Source: Tenacibaculum sp. SG-28 (GTDB lineage Bacteria; Bacteroidota; Bacteroidia; Flavobacteriales; Flavobacteriaceae). Taken from it: 64,000 nucleotides of DNA. The stretch lies in contig NZ_MQVY01000004.1 in the NCBI RefSeq assembly GCF_002954385.1, positions 62,001-126,000 on the forward strand, read 5' to 3'. This document shows, piece by piece, positions 59,748 through 64,000 of the stretch. Numbering within the stretch: position 1 is the first letter of the stretch; every line of letters begins with the position of its first letter. The notes below the pieces were generated by a model. The model saw only the letters and a program-made list of their open reading frames with translations. It made no database searches and had not been told where the DNA came from. A program made the translations under genes and the position numbers.

Positions 59748-62153
59748 ATGAAGCGAATACTATATATATTTATATGTCTTAATACTCTTGCATTACATGC
59801 ACAGGAGGTAGGAATTATCAAAGGAAAAGTAATTGACGCAATTACAAGAGAAAGTATTCCATATGTTAACGTATTTATCGTCGGGACTCAAAAAGGAAGT
59901 ACCACGAATGAAAATGGTGAATTCTCCATACAAGAAGCTCCATTAGGGTATCAGAAAGTTCAAGCTTCTTTTCTAGGGTTCCAAACAATCGTTTCTGAAG
60001 ATTACTTGGTCACCAAAGAAAAAGTTCCTTTTGTAGTTCTCGAAATGATAGAAGATACAACGCAGTTAGCGGAAGTAGAAGTTACGAGTAAATTATTTAA
60101 AAAAACCTTGGAGAGCCCTTTGTCTTTGCAGTCACTTGGCGTTGCTGAAATTGAACGAAATCCAGGCGGAAATCGCGATGTTTTGCGAGTGATTCAATCA
60201 TTTCCTGGGGTGGCATCAAATCCAGGTTTTAGAAATGACATTATAATCAGGGGTGGTTCGACAGCAGAAAATAAGTTTTATGTAGATGGTATTGAGGTAC
60301 CGGTAATAAATCACTTTCAAACCCAAGGAGCTACGGGTGGGCCTGTTGGTATCATAAATACAGATCTTATCCGAAAGGTAGATTTTTATGCTAGTGCCTT
60401 TCCCGCGAATAGAGGAAATGCTTTGAGTTCTGTTATAGCGTTTACCCAAAAGACAGGAAATCCAGATCGTTTAAACGTAAGAGCAACATTGGGTACCTCT
60501 GATGCTGGGATTACCTTGGATGGTCCGATAGGAAAAAACACCACCTATATGTTTTCCGTACGTCAATCGTATTTACAGTTTCTATTTAAAGTTATTAAGT
60601 TGCCTTTTTTACCTACCTACAATGATTTTCAGTTTAATGTAAAAACGAAACTTAGTGAAACTAGTGAGCTGTCTTTTATCGGTTTAGGAGCGATAGATAA
60701 TTTTAAAATTAACGAAGAAGTAAATGATGGGGTTACCGATCCGGAAACCCTAAAAAGAAATCAAGTTATTCTGAATACAGTTCCTGTAAATAGTCAGTGG
60801 AACTACACGGTTGGAGTAAACTATAAACGATATGGAGAGAATGCTACCCAGCAATTTGTTTTTAGTAGAAATGAATGGAAGAATAAAGCTGTTAAATACT
60901 TTCTAAACGATCCGCAAGAAAACCCAGAAAATTTACTCTTGGATTATAACTCTAAGGAAGTTGAAAATAAATTTAGATTTGAGAATACCGTGAAGAAAGA
61001 GTCCTATGTTTTTAACCTAGGATTTAATTTAGAGTTAGCGAAGTACACCAATACAACTTTTCAAAAAATAGTAAATACGGAAAATATTGCAGTGAGAAAC
61101 TTTTCTTCCGAGGTAGATTTTTTTAAGTACGGACTGTTCGGGAATTTTTCTACTTCCTTTTTAAGTGAAAAACTTGGCGTTTCTTTTGGTTTTCGATTTG
61201 ATGGCATCAATTATAATAGTACTATGGAGAATTTATTCAACCAGTTTTCGCCAAGAATAGCCACTACCTATAGTCTGAATGAAAAATGGTCATGGAATTC
61301 CTCGCTTGGCGTTTACAAGCAGTTACCATCGTATACCGTTTTAGGATATAGAGATGACAACGATGTGTTGGTAAATAAAAAAGGGTTAAAGTACATTGAA
61401 GCACAGCACGCAGTTTCTGGATTTGAATTTCGTCCGGACTCCAATACAAAAGTTACCCTTGAAGGATTTTATAAAAAATATAAAGATTATCCGTTTTCTG
61501 TGCGCAACCAAATTAGTTTGGCCAACCTTGGAGCTGATTTTGGCGTGGTAGGAAACGAAGAAGTAATTTCTAATTCCTTGGGAAAAGCCTATGGTTTTGA
61601 AGTTTTGGCACAGAAGAAATCTATTAATGGTCTTTATGGAATCGCTGCTTATACTTTTGTTCGCAGTGAATTTCAAAATGCCGACCAAGTATATATTCCA
61701 TCGTCTTGGGATAATCGACATTTACTAACCGTAACAGCTGGGAAAAAACTACCAAAAAATTGGGAGATTGGTGCGAAATTTAGATTGGTAGGAGGAAGAC
61801 CGTATACTCCATACGATTATGAAGCCTCTTCCTTGATTGAAAATTACGATATAAGTAATGGCGGTATTGTAGATTATGACAGACTAAACGAAGAACGTTT
61901 AGATACCTATACGCAATTAGATCTTCGCGTAGATAAGACTTGGTATTTAAAGCGATACTCCATAAACTTTTACCTAGATATTCAAAATGTTTATGCCAGC
62001 TCTGCAGACGAACAAGCCTTTTTACTGCCAGAGGAGGATGCAAACGGAAACAGAGTTATAGATCCTAATGATCCTTCTCGCTATGTCTTAGAAGAAATCG
62101 AAAACTCTTCAGGAAGTATCCTTCCTAGAATAGGAGTTGTAGTAGATTTTTAA
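59748..62153 (+). CDS. TonB-dependent receptor with CarboxypepD_reg domain
   Basis: A complete 801-residue outer-membrane receptor. A signal peptide (MKRILYIFICLNTLALHAQ) leads to a CarboxypepD_reg domain (IIKGKVIDAITRESIPYVNV, to about residue 100). The plug domain is at about 125-230 (VIQSFPGVASNPGFRNDIII, YVDGIEVP, FPANRGNALSSVIAF), and a barrel of about 560 residues ends in Phe (RIGVVVDF). I choose the ATG at 59748, which starts the signal peptide; an upstream in-frame TTG is unlikely. It has no SusD partner, so it is not a SusC-type pair. The ligand is unknown. Confidence 0.93.
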   Translation: MKRILYIFICLNTLALHAQEVGIIKGKVIDAITRESIPYVNVFIVGTQKGSTTNENGEFSIQEAPLGYQKVQASFLGFQTIVSEDYLVTKEKVPFVVLEMIEDTTQLAEVEVTSKLFKKTLESPLSLQSLGVAEIERNPGGNRDVLRVIQSFPGVASNPGFRNDIIIRGGSTAENKFYVDGIEVPVINHFQTQGATGGPVGIINTDLIRKVDFYASAFPANRGNALSSVIAFTQKTGNPDRLNVRATLGTSDAGITLDGPIGKNTTYMFSVRQSYLQFLFKVIKLPFLPTYNDFQFNVKTKLSETSELSFIGLGAIDNFKINEEVNDGVTDPETLKRNQVILNTVPVNSQWNYTVGVNYKRYGENATQQFVFSRNEWKNKAVKYFLNDPQENPENLLLDYNSKEVENKFRFENTVKKESYVFNLGFNLELAKYTNTTFQKIVNTENIAVRNFSSEVDFFKYGLFGNFSTSFLSEKLGVSFGFRFDGINYNSTMENLFNQFSPRIATTYSLNEKWSWNSSLGVYKQLPSYTVLGYRDDNDVLVNKKGLKYIEAQHAVSGFEFRPDSNTKVTLEGFYKKYKDYPFSVRNQISLANLGADFGVVGNEEVISNSLGKAYGFEVLAQKKSINGLYGIAAYTFVRSEFQNADQVYIPSSWDNRHLLTVTAGKKLPKNWEIGAKFRLVGGRPYTPYDYEASSLIENYDISNGGIVDYDRLNEERLDTYTQLDLRVDKTWYLKRYSINFYLDIQNVYASSADEQAFLLPEEDANGNRVIDPNDPSRYVLEEIENSSGSILPRIGVVVDF

Positions 62154-62325
62154 TTTTGATGTACCCCAAAATCTGCTAACGCTTTTGTTATTGTATGCAG
62201 GTGGGAGTTTTTCTTATTTTGATGAAGAAATACAGCAGCTGTTCAGCGCTTTTGTTTCATTTTATCGAAAGGTTTTAGTGTGTTTAGTTTTTTGTATCTT
62301 CCCATTGAATTAAAAAAGAAAAAAT

Positions 62326-63780
62326 ATGGAAGAAGGACAAATTCAAAATAATGACGAATCTGTCGAGCAGTCTAAGAAAGTGGTACAAGAAGATGCCAAA
62401 GGTTTACTAAAAAGTACCAAAAAGTTTTTAGTCGAGTTACTCGATTTCAGACACGAGACTGATCAAGAAGCAACCATTGAAGCCATAAAAGGGGATATTC
62501 CCTTCAAAGGGGCAACTGCTTGGATTCTCATATGTTCCATATTTGTCGCCTCCATTGGTTTAAATGCAAATTCAACTGCGGTTGTAATTGGAGCCATGTT
62601 AATTTCTCCATTAATGGGTCCCATTTTAGGAATAGGAATGTCTATTGCTATTAACGATATTGATACCCTCAGAAAATCTTTAGTGAACCTAGCTACCATG
62701 ATTGTTTTGAGTTTGCTAACTGCCTTTTTGTTTTTTGCAATTTTTCCTTTAAAAGAGGAAACAAATGAACTTCTTGGAAGAGTCAAGCCAGACATTCGGG
62801 ATGTTTTAATTGCTTTTTTTGGTGGATTGGCTTTGATTATAGCACGTACCAAAAAGGGGACCATTGCCTCTGTAATTTTTGGAGTTGCAATCGCAACAGC
62901 TTTAATGCCTCCCCTGTGTACTGCAGGATATGGATTGGCGATTGGGAACTATGATTACTTTATAGGTGCCATGTATCTGTTTACCATTAACACTATTTTT
63001 ATTGCGTTAGCTACTTTTGTAGTGCTAAAATTATTAGGCTTTACCATGATTCGTTATGTGAATTCCGCAAAGCGAAAGCGCATTGCGCGAATCGCATCTT
63101 TTATTGCTATTTTAGTAATGATTCCTGCAGTATTTACGTTTATTAATGTTTATAGAGAAACTGTTATTAAAGCAAATTATGAATCTTTTATCAAATCTAA
63201 AGTAGAAGCCAATGAAAATTTGTGGTTACAACGCCATAAAATTAACCCTAAGGCGAAAAAAATAAAGTTGTTTTTTAATGGAGAAGTTTCTGCTGCAACC
63301 AAATCAAGTTTGCGAAATGAATTGAATGGATTTAAAAAAATTAAAGATTTTAAACTAGTTTTTAACGAGAATAATGTACGATCGCTAGATGATTTGTCCG
63401 TTTCTCTGCAAAGAGCTTATGCAGATTTGGATGAAAAAGACAATATTATAAACGGTTTACAACGAGAGATTGAAGAATTAAAACTAACCATTACCAATTT
63501 AAACGACCGCATAGAAAAGTCTGCCTCATTACAAGATAAAAACAGCGTTCCTTATAGCGCTTTGGTTCGAGAAGCAAAGATTAGGTACAATGACATTACC
63601 TCAATGAGCTATGCTAGTAAATTAATTTCTAAGGATTTTATAAAAGTAGATACGGTTCTCGAAATTACGGTTACTTGGAGCGGAAAACTTCCCGATTCTA
63701 TTGTTGTAAATAAAGAAAAAGAACTTAAAGTATGGTTGAAAAAACAATTGAAAAAAGATAATCTTGTTTTGAAAAACTAA
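62326..63780 (+). CDS. DUF389 (TIGR00341-type) membrane protein
   Basis: A 484-residue protein. After a polar N-terminus of about 60 residues comes the DUF389 membrane domain (about 65-265) with GANSTAVVIGAMLISPLMGP-like text (here ANSTAVVIGAMLISPLMGPI), LIIARTKKGTIASVIFGVAI and ALMPPLCTAGYGLA. The C-terminal 200 residues are soluble and include a predicted coiled coil (ADLDEKDNIINGLQREIEEL). The family is widespread, with no established function. 172 bp separate it from the TonB receptor; no terminator was clear there. Confidence 0.9.
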   Translation: MEEGQIQNNDESVEQSKKVVQEDAKGLLKSTKKFLVELLDFRHETDQEATIEAIKGDIPFKGATAWILICSIFVASIGLNANSTAVVIGAMLISPLMGPILGIGMSIAINDIDTLRKSLVNLATMIVLSLLTAFLFFAIFPLKEETNELLGRVKPDIRDVLIAFFGGLALIIARTKKGTIASVIFGVAIATALMPPLCTAGYGLAIGNYDYFIGAMYLFTINTIFIALATFVVLKLLGFTMIRYVNSAKRKRIARIASFIAILVMIPAVFTFINVYRETVIKANYESFIKSKVEANENLWLQRHKINPKAKKIKLFFNGEVSAATKSSLRNELNGFKKIKDFKLVFNENNVRSLDDLSVSLQRAYADLDEKDNIINGLQREIEELKLTITNLNDRIEKSASLQDKNSVPYSALVREAKIRYNDITSMSYASKLISKDFIKVDTVLEITVTWSGKLPDSIVVNKEKELKVWLKKQLKKDNLVLKN

Positions 63781-63932
63781 TAACTTCCTTTTTAGGATGA
63801 TAATCTTGTGTGTTTTACAACTAATACAACAACCGATAACTATGAAGTAAAGGAATGCACTTCTGCATTTAAAGTAGTTAAAAAAGTAACCGTTTTTTTA
63901 TATACCTAACTACAGTTTACGGTATGTTTTTC

Positions 63933-64000
63933 TTATAATTTATCGAAGTATAAACTTTTGATAATTCCATCCGACAATCCAATTTTTGGGACATAAATTT
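63933..64000 (-). CDS. C-terminal end of a probable Ppx/GppA phosphatase (partial)
   Basis: Only the last 21 codons are inside the window. They read IYVPKIGLSDGIIKSLYFDK then Leu and stop, closely resembling the C-terminal block of Ppx/GppA exopolyphosphatases (VPxxGLxDGIIxxLY). The gene continues past the right edge. The call rests on this short motif only. Confidence 0.55.
   Translation of the reverse strand, partial: IYVPKIGLSDGIIKSLYFDKL

Noticed and set aside
59462..59821. Minus-strand open frame of about 119 codons across the tRNA-Tyr region
   Set aside because: It overlaps the complete tRNA-Tyr gene and its terminator and contains only their complement; such frames are typical chance products over tRNAs.
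62154..62325. Possible small gene between the TonB receptor and the DUF389 gene
   Set aside because: No frame with a start codon longer than a few tens of codons and no RNA structure was convincing; a TATCTTCC near 62296 is only a poor promoter match.

Overview
The window is a chromosome segment from a member of the Flavobacteriaceae (Bacteroidota). The evidence is an AT-rich sequence, a SusC/SusD pair, other TonB-dependent receptors with CarboxypepD_reg domains, a PafA-type phosphatase, an Omp85-type protein, the gene order rpsL-rpsG-fusA-rpsJ // rplC...rplQ, and repeated Bacteroidota promoter -7 elements (TANNTTTG). The species cannot be named from the sequence alone.

Layout. 1-4865: start of a Nif3-like gene, lpxK (lipid A), and a leftward cluster DUF898 > SDR > SprT-like > mannose-1-phosphate guanylyltransferase. 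5095-11589 (leftward): Omp85/POTRA outer-membrane protein, SusC, SusD lipoprotein, strong terminator. 11678-32636 (rightward): str operon, then the S10-spc-alpha ribosomal superoperon to rpoA and rplQ. Three non-coding leaders look regulatory: a terminator/promoter hinge plus attenuator before rplC, a structured leader before rpsH, and a three-stem hairpin before rpsD. The spc part is broken between rpsN and rpsH by a 3-kb gene for a secreted vWA / TonB-plug / TPR protein. 32670-37682: carA, eno, gltA and an arginase-like gene, mostly separate units with terminators. 38218-45487: a TPP riboswitch controlling thiS-thiC-tenI-like-thiD-thiE-thiG-thiH-moeB/rhodanese. 45545-46504: CtlX-type hydrolase. 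46806-51744: a small membrane protein, then an Lrp regulator and a YdiJ-type FAD/Fe-S dehydrogenase transcribed away from an HglS-type (DUF1338) enzyme; I propose this is the 2-oxoadipate > D-2-hydroxyglutarate > 2-oxoglutarate end of lysine catabolism. 51816-64000: bestrophin, M14 peptidase, YqaE/Pmp3, PafA phosphatase, an MlaE/MlaF-like ABC pair, tRNA-Lys and tRNA-Tyr, a TonB receptor, a DUF389 protein and the end of a probable Ppx/GppA gene.

Quality warning. Eleven single- or two-base indels, mostly in short homopolymers, break ten genes, including the essential rpmC, secY and rpsD. In nearly all cases one base restores a family-typical protein. This is best explained by consensus errors in the assembly, so I annotate these as single genes with a probable sequencing frameshift and give the exact spot.
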